From positions 1 to 64,000 of the forward strand of contig NZ_JAAXCQ010000003.1 in NCBI RefSeq assembly GCF_012272855.1: a stretch of 64,000 nucleotides of DNA, read 5' to 3'. The position numbers and the translations under genes were made by a program. The notes under the pieces are model-generated. The model was not told where the DNA came from. It saw only the letters and a list, made by a program, of their open reading frames with translations, and made no database searches. Below are positions 34,917-44,059 of the stretch, piece after piece; position 1 is the stretch's first letter; every line of letters begins with the position of its first letter. This stretch comes from Arenibacter sp. 6A1 (GTDB lineage: Bacteria; Bacteroidota; Bacteroidia; Flavobacteriales; Flavobacteriaceae).

Positions 34917-36128
34917 ATGATTTTAGAAATGAAAGTGCCCTCGCCAGGAGAGTCTATTACCGAGGTAGAGATTGCAGAATGGTTGGTTAGTGATGGGGAT
35001 TATGTAGAGAAAGACCAAGCGATTGCAGAAGTAGATTCTGATAAGGCGACCTTAGAATTGCCAGCGGAAGAAAGTGGAATTATTACCTTGAAAGCAGAAG
35101 TAGGTGACGCTGTTGCTGTAGGAGCGGTGGTGTGTTTGATAGATACGTCGGCCGAAAAACCAAGTGGGGCTACTAAGACCGAAACGAAGCCAGCAGCTAA
35201 GGAAGAGGTTAAGGAAAAAGCGCCGGCACCTAAAGAAGAAAAAACTTCTTACGCTACTGGAGCAGCATCTCCGGCAGCAAAGAAAATATTAGCAGAAAAA
35301 AACATCGATACCGCTACTATTAAAGGAACTGGTAAAGATGGAAGAATTACCAAAGACGATGCCGTAAAAGCAGTGCCGTCCATGGGAACTCCAAAAGGTG
35401 GATCTAGAGGTGAGAGCAGGACCAAATTGTCCATGCTTCGTCGTAAAGTTGCAGAGCGTTTAGTGTCGGTTAAAAATGAAACCGCCATGTTGACGACTTT
35501 TAACGAAATAGATATGTCTGCAATTTTTGCTTTAAGAGAGCAGTATAAGGAAGACTTTAAGAGTAAGCATGGCGTAGGATTAGGATTTATGTCCTTCTTT
35601 ACGCAGGCAGTGATAAGAGCACTACAATTATATCCTTCGGTAAATTCAATGATTGATGGTAAGGAAATGATAAGCTTTGATTTCTGTGATATCAGTATCG
35701 CTGTTTCCGGACCTAAAGGTCTTATGGTGCCAGTGATCAGAAATGCAGAAAACTTAAGCTTTAGAGGGGTAGAGGCTGAGGTAAAAAGATTGGCCATACG
35801 TGCCCGTGAAGGCGATATTACTGTTGATGAAATGACAGGCGGTACCTTTACTATTACCAATGGAGGAGTGTTTGGTTCTATGTTGTCAACTCCAATCATC
35901 AACCCTCCTCAGAGTGCTATTTTAGGGATGCACAATATCGTAGAAAGACCAATTGCTAAAAATGGGGCAGTGGTAATTGCACCTATTATGTATTTGGCCT
36001 TGTCATACGATCACCGAATTATTGACGGTAAGGAGTCTGTTGGATTCTTGGTTGCTATTAAGGAAGCCTTAGAAAATCCGGAAGAATTACTCATGGGTAA
36101 TAATGTGAAAAAAGCCTTGGAACTATAG
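34917..36128 (+). CDS. sucB: 2-oxoglutarate dehydrogenase E2, dihydrolipoyl succinyltransferase
   Basis: 403 residues. The lipoyl domain (1-75) has lipoyl-Lys43 in [10 protein letters not shown]. An Ala/Lys/Pro-rich linker (about 80-120) is followed by the peripheral subunit-binding domain ([14 protein letters not shown]...[11 protein letters not shown]), and a catalytic domain with [16 protein letters not shown] at the C-terminus (His and Asp of HRxxDG). It is the E2 core of the complex. The lipoamide dehydrogenase gene is not in the window. Confidence 0.96.
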   Translation: MILEMKVPSPGESITEVEIAEWLVSDGDYVEKDQAIAEVDSDKATLELPAEESGIITLKAEVGDAVAVGAVVCLIDTSAEKPSGATKTETKPAAKEEVKEKAPAPKEEKTSYATGAASPAAKKILAEKNIDTATIKGTGKDGRITKDDAVKAVPSMGTPKGGSRGESRTKLSMLRRKVAERLVSVKNETAMLTTFNEIDMSAIFALREQYKEDFKSKHGVGLGFMSFFTQAVIRALQLYPSVNSMIDGKEMISFDFCDISIAVSGPKGLMVPVIRNAENLSFRGVEAEVKRLAIRAREGDITVDEMTGGTFTITNGGVFGSMLSTPIINPPQSAILGMHNIVERPIAKNGAVVIAPIMYLALSYDHRIIDGKESVGFLVAIKEALENPEELLMGNNVKKALEL

Positions 36129-36165
36129 GGTGACCGACTAGTACAAGTCTAATTTTTTAGATAGT

Positions 36166-36200
36166 AAGACCTGCAATGTGTTATACATTTTGCAGGTCTT
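36166..36200. terminator. Bidirectional terminator between sucB and the retropepsin-like gene
   Basis: aagacctgcaa and ttgcaggtctt form an 11-bp stem between convergent genes, with A/T-rich flanks on both sides. Confidence 0.75.
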
Positions 36201-36639
36201 ATAGTTTTAAATAGAGTTGCGTTTTTTTATAGTCTATAATGGCTTTCCCTTTTTTAAGAACATCGGCACCTATAATACCATCAACAGGAAGGGCTTGGTG
36301 TGAAGTAAGGGCTTCGTTCACATGAACCAGGTCGAAAAGCACTATTTTTTGTTTGTTTTTAGACCAACTCCCGAGCGCAACGGTATTCTTAGTAGATATT
36401 TTAGTGTACATTTCCGTAGCTCCTGCCCCCGCAGCTTTTATTTTGGATTCCTTGGAGTTTAATTTGAAAAAATCGATTTTGTCCAAACCTATACAGGTGT
36501 TAGATGCCCCGGTATCTAAGATAAAACGGCCGCTGATTCCATTTATTTGTGCCGTGACTTCAAAGTGGTTGGTCTTAGTGAGGAGTAAGGGGATTTTTAT
36601 ATAATTCTTTTTCTTTAAAAATTTTTTTAGGCTGGACAT
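36199..36639 (-). CDS. Retropepsin-like aspartic protease
   Basis: 146 residues forming one retropepsin-type lobe. The catalytic motif is LDTGASNTCI (Asp42), a second typical region is AAGAGATEMYTK, and DGIIGADVLKKGKAIIDY lies at the end (the hydrophobic-GxD region). A single lobe implies a homodimer. There is no signal peptide. Substrate is unknown. It is convergent with sucB and divergent from tatD. Confidence 0.85.
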   Translation of the reverse strand: MSSLKKFLKKKNYIKIPLLLTKTNHFEVTAQINGISGRFILDTGASNTCIGLDKIDFFKLNSKESKIKAAGAGATEMYTKISTKNTVALGSWSKNKQKIVLFDLVHVNEALTSHQALPVDGIIGADVLKKGKAIIDYKKTQLYLKL

Positions 36640-36679
36640 CTTGTTCTCTTTTTAACAAAGATAGTTCTATTTTTGCACT

Positions 36680-37447
36680 ATGATATTAACAGATACGCAT
36701 ACGCATTTATACAGTGAAGCCTTTGATGAGGATAGGGATTTGGTAATGGCCAACGCCATAGATATGGGGGTGTCCCGTTTTTTTATTCCTGCTATAGATT
36801 CTACTTATACAGAATCTATGTTGACCCTTGAAAAAGCCTATCCGGAGAATGTATTCTTAATGATGGGGCTGCACCCAACCTATGTCAAAGAAAATTATTT
36901 GGAAGAATTGTCCCATGTCGAGGAAATGCTTGCATCTCGTAAGTTTTATGCCGTTGGTGAAATAGGGATCGATCTGTATTGGGATAAAACCTTTTTAAAG
37001 CAACAACAAGAGGCTTTTAAATTACAGATTCAATGGGCTAAAAAATATAACTACCCAATAGTGATTCACTGCCGTGATGGGTTTAATGAAGTCTTTGAAG
37101 TGCTGGAAGAAGAAAAGGGAGACGATTTGTACGGTATTTTTCATTGTTTTACTGGGACCCTAGAGCAGGCACAACGGGCAATTTCTTATAATATGAAATT
37201 GGGTATTGGGGGAGTTCTTACCTATAAGAATGGTAAAATAGATACCTTCTTAAATGAAATTCCGGTTGAACATATAGTATTGGAAACAGATGCTCCTTAT
37301 TTAGCTCCGGTTCCTTACCGTGGAAAACGAAATGAAAGCGCATACTTGGTGCAAGTGCTCGAGAAATTGTCGCTTATATATAATAGGAGTAAGGAAGACT
37401 TGGCGGCTATTACTACCGAAAACTCAAAAAGGGTGTTTGGGATATAG
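36680..37447 (+). CDS. tatD: TatD-family metal-dependent hydrolase
   Basis: 255 residues. Metal-site motifs are DTHTHLYSEAFD (start), GEIGID (Glu), VIHCRDGFNEV, HCFTG and ETDAPYLAP. TatD proteins are 3'-5' DNA/RNA exonucleases with a TIM-barrel amidohydrolase fold. The motif set is complete. Confidence 0.92.
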   Translation: MILTDTHTHLYSEAFDEDRDLVMANAIDMGVSRFFIPAIDSTYTESMLTLEKAYPENVFLMMGLHPTYVKENYLEELSHVEEMLASRKFYAVGEIGIDLYWDKTFLKQQQEAFKLQIQWAKKYNYPIVIHCRDGFNEVFEVLEEEKGDDLYGIFHCFTGTLEQAQRAISYNMKLGIGGVLTYKNGKIDTFLNEIPVEHIVLETDAPYLAPVPYRGKRNESAYLVQVLEKLSLIYNRSKEDLAAITTENSKRVFGI

Positions 37448-37532
37448 TTTTATAGCTATGCAAGTTTAGAAGTGTAAAAGTTCCTTTGAAGATGTTATTA
37501 TAATAGAAGGTATAACTTGGTTGACAATTTAA

Positions 37533-38579
37533 ATGCTTAATTTCATCGATGTGATAAAACAGGCTAATATTTTAATTATATATACTGGTGGTACCATTGG
37601 TATGGTGAAGGATTATGAAACCGGTGCCTTAAAAGCATTCAATTTTAAAAAATTGGTCAAACATATTCCAGAGCTTCACCAGATAGATTGTAAGATCGAT
37701 ACCTTTTCTTTTGATACGCCTATAGATTCCTCTAATATGAATAGTAGTCATTGGGCGGCCATAGCAACTATTATAGAAGATCATTACGATTCTCATGATG
37801 GGTTCGTGGTGCTTCATGGAAGTGATACGATGAGCTATACCGCTTCGGCTTTAAGTTATATGTTAGAGAATTTGAGAAAGCCGGTGGTTTTTACGGGGTC
37901 GCAACTGCCTATAGGCGACTTAAGGACCGATGCCAAGGAAAACCTGATTACTTCTATTCAAATAGCGGCCTTACAAGAAAACAATAAGGCGGTGATACAA
38001 GAGGTATGTTTGTATTTTGAATATAAATTGTACCGAGGCAATAGGACTACTAAGATCAATGCAGAGCATTTTGAAGCTTTTGCTTCTTTAAATTATCCTG
38101 CGTTGGCAGAGTCCGGGGTACATTTAAAAGTAAATAAGGAATACTTGTTAAGACCAAAAGGTACTAAAAAGCTTGTGGTTCATAAGGATATGGATCAAAA
38201 TGTAGCTATTTTAAAAATATTTCCGGGTTTTAACAAATTTGTATTGCAGAGTGTATTAAATTCGCCCCACCTAAAAGCATTGGTTTTGGAGACCTATGGT
38301 TCTGGTAACGCTCCTACGGAAGAGTGGTTTGTAAAGGAACTTAAAAAGGCGATTGAAAAAGGTATTTTTATTGTGAATGTGACACAATGCTCGGGCGGAA
38401 GTGTCATTATGGGGCAATATGAGACCAGTAAACAACTCCAAAATCTAGGTGTTATTAATGGAAAGGATATAACTACAGAGGCAGCAATTACCAAATTGAT
38501 GTATGTATTGGGAAATAAAGTTTCTTCTAAGTTGTTCAAAACCATCTATGAAACATCGCTGCGAGGGGAAATGCAATAA
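37533..38579 (+). CDS. ansA: Type I (cytosolic) asparaginase
   Basis: 348 residues without a signal peptide. The two catalytic threonine motifs are ILIIYTGGTIGMV and VVLHGSDTMSYTASALSYML (Thr with Asp). It hydrolyses asparagine to aspartate and ammonia. Length and the lack of export signal place it with AnsA rather than the periplasmic type II enzyme. It lies 85 bp after tatD on the same strand. Confidence 0.9.
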   Translation: MLNFIDVIKQANILIIYTGGTIGMVKDYETGALKAFNFKKLVKHIPELHQIDCKIDTFSFDTPIDSSNMNSSHWAAIATIIEDHYDSHDGFVVLHGSDTMSYTASALSYMLENLRKPVVFTGSQLPIGDLRTDAKENLITSIQIAALQENNKAVIQEVCLYFEYKLYRGNRTTKINAEHFEAFASLNYPALAESGVHLKVNKEYLLRPKGTKKLVVHKDMDQNVAILKIFPGFNKFVLQSVLNSPHLKALVLETYGSGNAPTEEWFVKELKKAIEKGIFIVNVTQCSGGSVIMGQYETSKQLQNLGVINGKDITTEAAITKLMYVLGNKVSSKLFKTIYETSLRGEMQ

Positions 38580-38647
38580 AAATAACGTTCTAAATTTCTT
38601 TAACTAATATATTTTTTGTTATTTGGACGTCTGAAATCATTGAAAAT

Positions 38648-38735
38648 AGAGAGGTGGCCGAGTGGTCGAAGGCGCACGCCTGGAAAGTGTGTATACCCCA
38701 AAAGGGTATCGAGGGTTCGAATCCCTTCCTCTCTG
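38648..38735 (+). tRNA. tRNA-Ser, anticodon GGA
   Basis: Acceptor arms agagagg (38648-38654) and cctctct (38728-38734) pair fully, with discriminator G at 38735. The anticodon stem cacgc/gtgtg encloses loop ctGGAaa (GGA at 38682-38684). A long variable arm (tataccccaaaagggtat) is typical of serine tRNAs, and the T arm contains ggttcgaatcc. CCA is not encoded. Confidence 0.96.
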
Positions 38736-38812
38736 CAGTTAAGTTTTATTTAAGTATTATAATTTTTTTTTATCTTTAACCCATTAACTAACTAAAATTA
38801 AGTTTTAAAAAA

Positions 38813-39562
38813 ATGAAAAAATCATTCTCTATCCTAGCAGCGGCTGGGTTATTTGTGGCAGGTACAAATACAGTAAGTGCAAAAGTTGCAGCTGCGGCAG
38901 TGGTTTTGCAGGATGCAGCTCCAGAAGCTGAAAAAGGATTTACTCAAGTATTGAAAGAACAGTTTATCCAAGGGGGCGCAGGCTTCATGGGAATTGTACT
39001 TTTATGTTTGATTCTAGGATTGGCAGTAGCTATCGAAAGAATTATCTACCTTAATTTGGCTACAACAAATACAACAAAATTAAAACAACAAGTAGAAGAC
39101 GCTTTGGCTTCCGGTGGTATTGATGCAGCGAAAGAAGTTTGTAGAAATACAAAAGGACCTGTTGCTTCTATTTTCTACCAAGGATTGGAAAGAGCTGGAG
39201 ATAGCATCGAATCTGCTGAAAAAGCGGTTGTTGCTTACGGTGGTGTTCAAATGGGACAATTAGAGAAAAACGTTTCTTGGTTGTCATTATTTATTGCTGT
39301 TGCTCCTATGCTTGGGTTTATGGGTACGGTAATTGGTATGATCCAGGCCTTCCAGAAGATTGCTGCAGTAGGTAACTTAAGTGCCTCTCTTATTGCTGGT
39401 GATATTCAGGTAGCATTATTAACTACGGTATTTGGTCTTATTACTGCGATTATCCTACAGATTTTTTACAACTACATCATCGCTAAGATTGATAGTATTG
39501 TAAATGATATGGAAGACTCTTCAATCACTTTGATTGATATGTTGTCAGATCACAAAAAATAA
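38813..39562 (+). CDS. exbB: ExbB/TolQ/MotA-family proton channel
   Basis: 249 residues. An N-terminal signal-like helix (about 1-23) is followed by an Ala-rich stretch and the three ExbB helices: GFMGIVLLCLILGLAVAIERI (~56-76), and a C-terminal pair including MLGFMGTVIGMIQAFQKIA and VALLTTVFGLITAIILQIFYN. It forms the inner-membrane proton channel that with ExbD and TonB energises outer-membrane transport. It is first in a four-gene cluster starting just after tRNA-Ser. Confidence 0.92.
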   Translation: MKKSFSILAAAGLFVAGTNTVSAKVAAAAVVLQDAAPEAEKGFTQVLKEQFIQGGAGFMGIVLLCLILGLAVAIERIIYLNLATTNTTKLKQQVEDALASGGIDAAKEVCRNTKGPVASIFYQGLERAGDSIESAEKAVVAYGGVQMGQLEKNVSWLSLFIAVAPMLGFMGTVIGMIQAFQKIAAVGNLSASLIAGDIQVALLTTVFGLITAIILQIFYNYIIAKIDSIVNDMEDSSITLIDMLSDHKK

Positions 39563-39586
39563 GTCGGACTTAATACTTATAGTATC

Positions 39587-40030
39587 ATGCATAAAATAAT
39601 AAAAATAATATTGGTTATTCTTGGAGCTGTTGGAGCCATACTATGGTTTCAGTTGCCTTCAACAGATATGCCAGCAGGAGAAGCGGTAAATAGCGCTTCC
39701 ATGAACTTTATGTTCATTATTACGTACTTGTTGTTAGGAATCGCTGTGGCAGCTTCATTGATTTTCGGATTAGTCAATTTGTTGACTTCGAAAGAGGCTA
39801 TTAAAAAGGCAGCATTTGCAGTGATAGGTTTATTGGTTGTAGTAGGGGTATCTTACGCCTTGGCCGATGGAACTGACATTGATTTGAACGAAATGGCCAG
39901 AAAGGGCATTCCAACAACCGAAAGTACAGTGAAGTCAATTGGAATGGGATTAAACGTATTCTTTATATTGACAATTATTGCGGTTGCCGCCATGTTATGG
40001 TCGGGAGTTAAGAAAATGATTAGTAAATAA
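39587..40030 (+). CDS. Hypothetical membrane protein of the exb cluster
   Basis: 147 residues with about four hydrophobic helices (4-22, 42-66, 75-92 and 120-142). It sits between exbB and the first exbD with 24- and 13-bp gaps and is surely co-transcribed. The same arrangement recurs in Flavobacteriaceae (from memory). Function is unknown; it may be an accessory subunit of the ExbBD motor. Confidence 0.8.
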   Translation: MHKIIKIILVILGAVGAILWFQLPSTDMPAGEAVNSASMNFMFIITYLLLGIAVAASLIFGLVNLLTSKEAIKKAAFAVIGLLVVVGVSYALADGTDIDLNEMARKGIPTTESTVKSIGMGLNVFFILTIIAVAAMLWSGVKKMISK

Positions 40031-40043
40031 TAAATAAAATATT

Positions 40044-40670
40044 ATGCCAAAAAGAGGAGCACCACCAGAGGTTAATGCGGGTTCTATGGCAGACATAGCG
40101 TTCTTATTGCTGATCTTTTTCCTAGTGACAACCACTATTGAGACAGATGCAGGTCTAGATCGTATGTTACCACCGATTGAACCGCCAGATCAAGATGTCG
40201 TTATTAAGGAAAAAAACATTTTTCAAGTTAGCATTAATAAGGACGGACAATTATTGGCAGATGAAGAGTTGACAGAGCTTAAAAATCTTAGGGCAAAAGC
40301 CATTGCCTTTTTAGATAATGGAGGCGCTCCTGCCGGTAGTGCAGATTACTGTAACTACTGTCAAGGAGAAAGAGATGTAGCTTCTTCAGATAGTCCACAG
40401 AAAGCTATTATTTCGCTAAAGAATGATAGAGAGACGAAATACGGTACTTACATTACGGTTCAGAATGAATTGGTAGGAGCGTATAACGAATTAAGGAATA
40501 GAGAGGCTCAACGTTTGTACAAGAGAAACTTTACAGACATGGAAGCAGAATATCTAAACCCCGAAACGCCAGATGATGTTAGGGATGCCTTAAAAGAGAA
40601 AGTGAAGAGAATTCAAGATTTGTTTCCTCAAAAACTTTCAGAAGCAGAGACAGCATCTTCGTCAAAATAA
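40044..40670 (+). CDS. exbD: ExbD/TolR-family protein, long form
   Basis: 208 residues. One transmembrane helix near the N-terminus carries the conserved proton-site Asp (GSMADIAFLLLIFFLVTTT, Asp18). The periplasmic part is longer than in classical ExbD (about 140 residues), with an insertion around SADYCNYCQGERD that holds a Cys pair. It is a partner of ExbB. Confidence 0.9.
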   Translation: MPKRGAPPEVNAGSMADIAFLLLIFFLVTTTIETDAGLDRMLPPIEPPDQDVVIKEKNIFQVSINKDGQLLADEELTELKNLRAKAIAFLDNGGAPAGSADYCNYCQGERDVASSDSPQKAIISLKNDRETKYGTYITVQNELVGAYNELRNREAQRLYKRNFTDMEAEYLNPETPDDVRDALKEKVKRIQDLFPQKLSEAETASSSK

Positions 40671-40693
40671 TTTAGAAGTTAAAAGAATTTACT

Positions 40694-41176
40694 ATGTCAA
40701 AATTTAACAAGAAAAAAGATGCGGCATTACCTGCAGTGAATACTGCATCGTTGCCAGATATCGTTTTTATGCTCTTGTTCTTCTTTATGACGGTTACAGT
40801 AATGAAAGATAGCACCCTTAAGGTAGAGAATGTTCTGCCAAATGCTACTGAAGTTAAAAAGCTAGAAAAAAAGGACAGGATTATCTATATCTATGTTGGG
40901 AAACCTACTCGTGAATACGAGAAAACATATGGTACAGAATCTAAAATTCAATTAAACGATAAGTTTGCTCAGGCATCGGATGTTGGAGATTACATTTTAC
41001 AGGAAAGAGCTAAAAAACCTCAAGAACTGCAAGATGTTTTAACAACAGCTCTTAAAGTAGATAAGAATGCTAATATGGGTATCATATCCGATATTAAACA
41101 AGAACTTAGAAAAGTAAATGCCTTGAAAGTAAATTATACCACCTATGAGGGTGATGCTTTCAAGAATATACAATAG
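40694..41176 (+). CDS. exbD: ExbD/TolR-family protein, second copy
   Basis: 160 residues. The helix ASLPDIVFMLLFFFMTVTVM has the conserved Asp (about residue 22). The periplasmic domain differs from the first copy, so the two probably form a heteromeric motor. It lies 23 bp after the first exbD and is followed by a strong terminator. Confidence 0.9.
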   Translation: MSKFNKKKDAALPAVNTASLPDIVFMLLFFFMTVTVMKDSTLKVENVLPNATEVKKLEKKDRIIYIYVGKPTREYEKTYGTESKIQLNDKFAQASDVGDYILQERAKKPQELQDVLTTALKVDKNANMGIISDIKQELRKVNALKVNYTTYEGDAFKNIQ

Positions 41177-41199
41177 TTAGTAAAAAGGATAAGAGAATT

Positions 41200-41237
41200 A
41201 AAACGCTTCAAATACTATATTTGAAGCGTTTTTTTAT
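41200..41237 (+). terminator. exb cluster terminator
   Basis: aaacgcttcaaata pairs with tatttgaagcgttt around a short loop and is followed by T residues. This separates the barrel gene at 41268 from the exb operon. Confidence 0.9.
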
Positions 41238-41267
41238 TGATATTAGAATCATTATCTTAAGAAGGTT

Positions 41268-41957
41268 ATGAAGCGTTTTATTATTTTAATTTTCCTTTTT
41301 ACACAGCCCTTTGTTCATTCTCAGGAAATAGAACAATCCGCGGCAGCCGCCTCTAATTACTTAGAAGATCAATTCTATCTAGGAGTTACTTACAACCTCT
41401 TTACAAAGCTGCCCAAGGATATTTCGCATCGAAACCTTTCTTATGGGTTACAGGGTGGTTTTATTAAGGATATCCCTTTAAATGAAGCCAGAACAATTGC
41501 TATGGGTGCTGGGATAGGGTTTGGTATAAATTCATATTACACTAACTTATTGGCCTCTAAAACCGATGAAAACATTACTTATAGTAGAATAGAGAGCAAA
41601 ACTGATTACAGTAGAAATAAGATAGAAACTCATATGCTCGAATTTCCCCTGGAATTCAGATGGCGTAATTCTACTCCTGAAGAATATAAGTTTTGGCGTG
41701 TGTATGGCGGTTTAAAATTTGGCTATGTGGTCAATGCTAGGTCTAAATATGTTTCCGACTTGGAAAACATAAGTTTCTCGAACGAAGAAATTAAAAAGTT
41801 TCAATACGGGCTTACCTTTAGTGTTGGATATAATACCTTTAATTTTCATGCGTATTACGCACTTAGCCCTTTATTTAATAAGGACGTTACCCTCGATTCC
41901 GGAGAGCAGTTAAAAGTAAAACCCCTTCGGGTAGGCTTGATTTTTTATATTCTATAA
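41268..41957 (+). CDS. PorT-like outer-membrane beta-barrel protein
   Basis: 229 residues. A signal peptide (about 1-18, ending VHSQ) is followed by alternating aromatic/polar strands (FYLGVTYNLF, YGLQGGFIKDIPLN, GAGIGFGINSYYTN, YGLTFSVGYNTFNFHAYYALSPLF) and a terminal strand VGLIFYIL ending in an aromatic-rich pattern. It fits the PorT/porin-family-2 barrels of Bacteroidota. I do not claim it is PorT of the type IX system. It overlaps the end of the convergent membrane protein gene by 6 bp. Confidence 0.78.
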   Translation: MKRFIILIFLFTQPFVHSQEIEQSAAAASNYLEDQFYLGVTYNLFTKLPKDISHRNLSYGLQGGFIKDIPLNEARTIAMGAGIGFGINSYYTNLLASKTDENITYSRIESKTDYSRNKIETHMLEFPLEFRWRNSTPEEYKFWRVYGGLKFGYVVNARSKYVSDLENISFSNEEIKKFQYGLTFSVGYNTFNFHAYYALSPLFNKDVTLDSGEQLKVKPLRVGLIFYIL

Positions 41958-42557
41958 CCAAAACTTCACGGTTAACAATTGGGTGGTTACGCCTAAGAGA
42001 AACCCTAATAATAGTTCTGGAGCCGTATGTGCCCTTAAATAAAGTCTTGCCGTAGCGGTTAATCCGCATAGTAATGTCATGATGGCAATGGCGATGGCAA
42101 TATTGATCTCAAAATGGATACTAAGGTTAATAAGGAACATTAGCAGGCTTCCTAATCCCAGAAGGTGCATACTGCACTTAAAGTTTATAAACAGCAGGAA
42201 AAGGGCGCTAAAGCTCGCTGCGACGAGTCCTAAGAAATAATAGTGGAGCTCTATGCTGAAGTGGTTTGGGATAACCTTTAAAAGAACCAATAAAAGGAGG
42301 GCCAGATTTAAATATAAAGGGTACTTTCTCTCCTTTAGGTTCGGCATAAAAACCGAACTAACGACGCCCAGGTGCTGTAATAGGATATAAAAAAGTATGG
42401 GAATGATAATGGTTAAAAGAAAAATTGGCAGTATGGTGGCTGCCTGAAAGCTTGTAGGGATAAATCTAGGGGTAATAATAAAATAGGCAGATGTGCCCGA
42501 TAAAGGAATAAAAAGTGGATGAAGCAGGTAAGATATGGCCGTTGAAAACTGTCGCAT
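41952..42557 (-). CDS. Integral membrane protein, PAP2-like
   Basis: 201 residues with about six hydrophobic helices. The C-terminal region (RLYLRAHTAPELLLGFLLG) resembles the end of PAP2-type membrane phosphatases, where a His is catalytic, but the full phosphatase signature is not present. It overlaps the rpoN stop codon by one base (TAATG), so it is translationally coupled to it. Confidence 0.7.
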   Translation of the reverse strand: MRQFSTAISYLLHPLFIPLSGTSAYFIITPRFIPTSFQAATILPIFLLTIIIPILFYILLQHLGVVSSVFMPNLKERKYPLYLNLALLLLVLLKVIPNHFSIELHYYFLGLVAASFSALFLLFINFKCSMHLLGLGSLLMFLINLSIHFEINIAIAIAIMTLLCGLTATARLYLRAHTAPELLLGFLLGVTTQLLTVKFWL

Positions 42558-44014
42558 TAAATTTCTTTACGTAACCTAGCGACCGGTATACCCAATTGCT
42601 CCCGATATTTTGCCACCGTCCGTCTTGCGATGGGATATCCTTTTTCCTTTAAAATAGCGGCCAATTTATCATCGGTTAAAGGTTTTCTTTTGGTTTCTTC
42701 CCCAATAACCGTCTCTAGGATCTTTTTAATCTCTTTGGTCGATACGTCTTCACCTTGTTCGTTTTTCATCGACTCTGAAAAATATTCCTTTATTAATTTG
42801 GTACCATAAGGAGTGTCTACGTATTTGCTATTGGCAACCCTAGATACGGTAGAAACATCCATTTGAATGGTATCGGCAATATCTTTAAGGATCATTGGTC
42901 GCAGTTTGCGTTCATCTCCTGTTAAAAAGTATTCCTTTTGATACTGCATAATGGCATTCATAGTCACATAAAGGGTCTGTTGCCGTTGTCTAACGGCATC
43001 TATAAACCATTTGGCGGCATCGAGCTTTTGTTTTATAAAAATGACAGTATCCTTTTGGGATTTCGATTTCTCCTTGGCATTTTTATAGCCTTCCAGCATA
43101 TTGTTATATTCTCTGGAAACATGTAATTCTGGTGCATTTCGACCGTTTAGGCTAAGTTCTAATTCGCCTTCGGTGATACGGATGCTAAAATCTGGTACTA
43201 CGTGTTCTACCATCCTTGTATTGCCAGAATAAGAACCGCCAGGTTTTGGGTTTAAACGCTCAATCTCCGCAATGGCATCCTTTAATTCTTCTTCAGAGAC
43301 ATTGTGTTTTTGAAGAAGTTTCTGATAATGCTTTTTAGTAAACTGTTCAAAAGATTTTTCTAGCAATTCTAGGGCTAACCTTGTGCTGGGAGTAGCATCC
43401 TTTCTTTTCAATTGGATGATCAGACATTCTTCCAAAGATCTGGCTGCTACTCCAGCAGGGTCTAAATCTTGAACTATATGTAATATTCTTTCTATGGTAT
43501 TCTCATCGGTATAGATGTTTTGGGTAAAAGCCAAGTCGTCCATAATGTCTGACAATGGTCGTCTAATATACCCGCCTTCATCTACACTGCCCACCAAAAA
43601 CTCGGCAATAGCCCATTCCTCATCATTTAAATAAACCGTGTTAAGTTGGCTTATCAAATACTGGGTAAAGGAGATGCCGGCTGCATAGGGTAGGTTTTTT
43701 TCCTCATCGTCCGAACTGTAGTTGTTTATTTGGGTTCTATAGTCTGGAATTTCATCATCACTTAAGTATTCGTCTATATTAATGTCATCGGCACTAATGT
43801 TTTCACTATCGGTTTCGTTGTCATAGATGTCCTCGAACTCGTCTTGTTGAAGTTCGCCTTCTTCCTTACCGCTCTCCAATGCAGGATTCTCCTCCAATTC
43901 TTGTTTCAAACGTTGTTCAAAGGCCTGTGTAGGCAATTGAATCAACTTCATCAACTGAATTTGCTGAGGAGATAATTTCTGCGATAGCTTAAACTGTAAG
44001 TGTTGTTTTAACAT
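42557..44014 (-). CDS. rpoN: RNA polymerase sigma-54 factor
   Basis: 485 residues. Region I is the Gln/Leu-rich N-terminus (QFKLSQKLSPQQIQLMKLIQ ... EENPALE), then an acidic region II (about 50-100), the core-binding region III, and the RpoN box ARRTVAKYREQL near the C-terminus, the determinant for -24 promoter binding. It requires AAA+ activators, none of which is in this window. Confidence 0.95.
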   Translation of the reverse strand: MLKQHLQFKLSQKLSPQQIQLMKLIQLPTQAFEQRLKQELEENPALESGKEEGELQQDEFEDIYDNETDSENISADDINIDEYLSDDEIPDYRTQINNYSSDDEEKNLPYAAGISFTQYLISQLNTVYLNDEEWAIAEFLVGSVDEGGYIRRPLSDIMDDLAFTQNIYTDENTIERILHIVQDLDPAGVAARSLEECLIIQLKRKDATPSTRLALELLEKSFEQFTKKHYQKLLQKHNVSEEELKDAIAEIERLNPKPGGSYSGNTRMVEHVVPDFSIRITEGELELSLNGRNAPELHVSREYNNMLEGYKNAKEKSKSQKDTVIFIKQKLDAAKWFIDAVRQRQQTLYVTMNAIMQYQKEYFLTGDERKLRPMILKDIADTIQMDVSTVSRVANSKYVDTPYGTKLIKEYFSESMKNEQGEDVSTKEIKKILETVIGEETKRKPLTDDKLAAILKEKGYPIARRTVAKYREQLGIPVARLRKEI

Positions 44015-44059
44015 ATAGTCTTAAATACTTGTTACCCTATAAAGTTAAATAATAAAAGC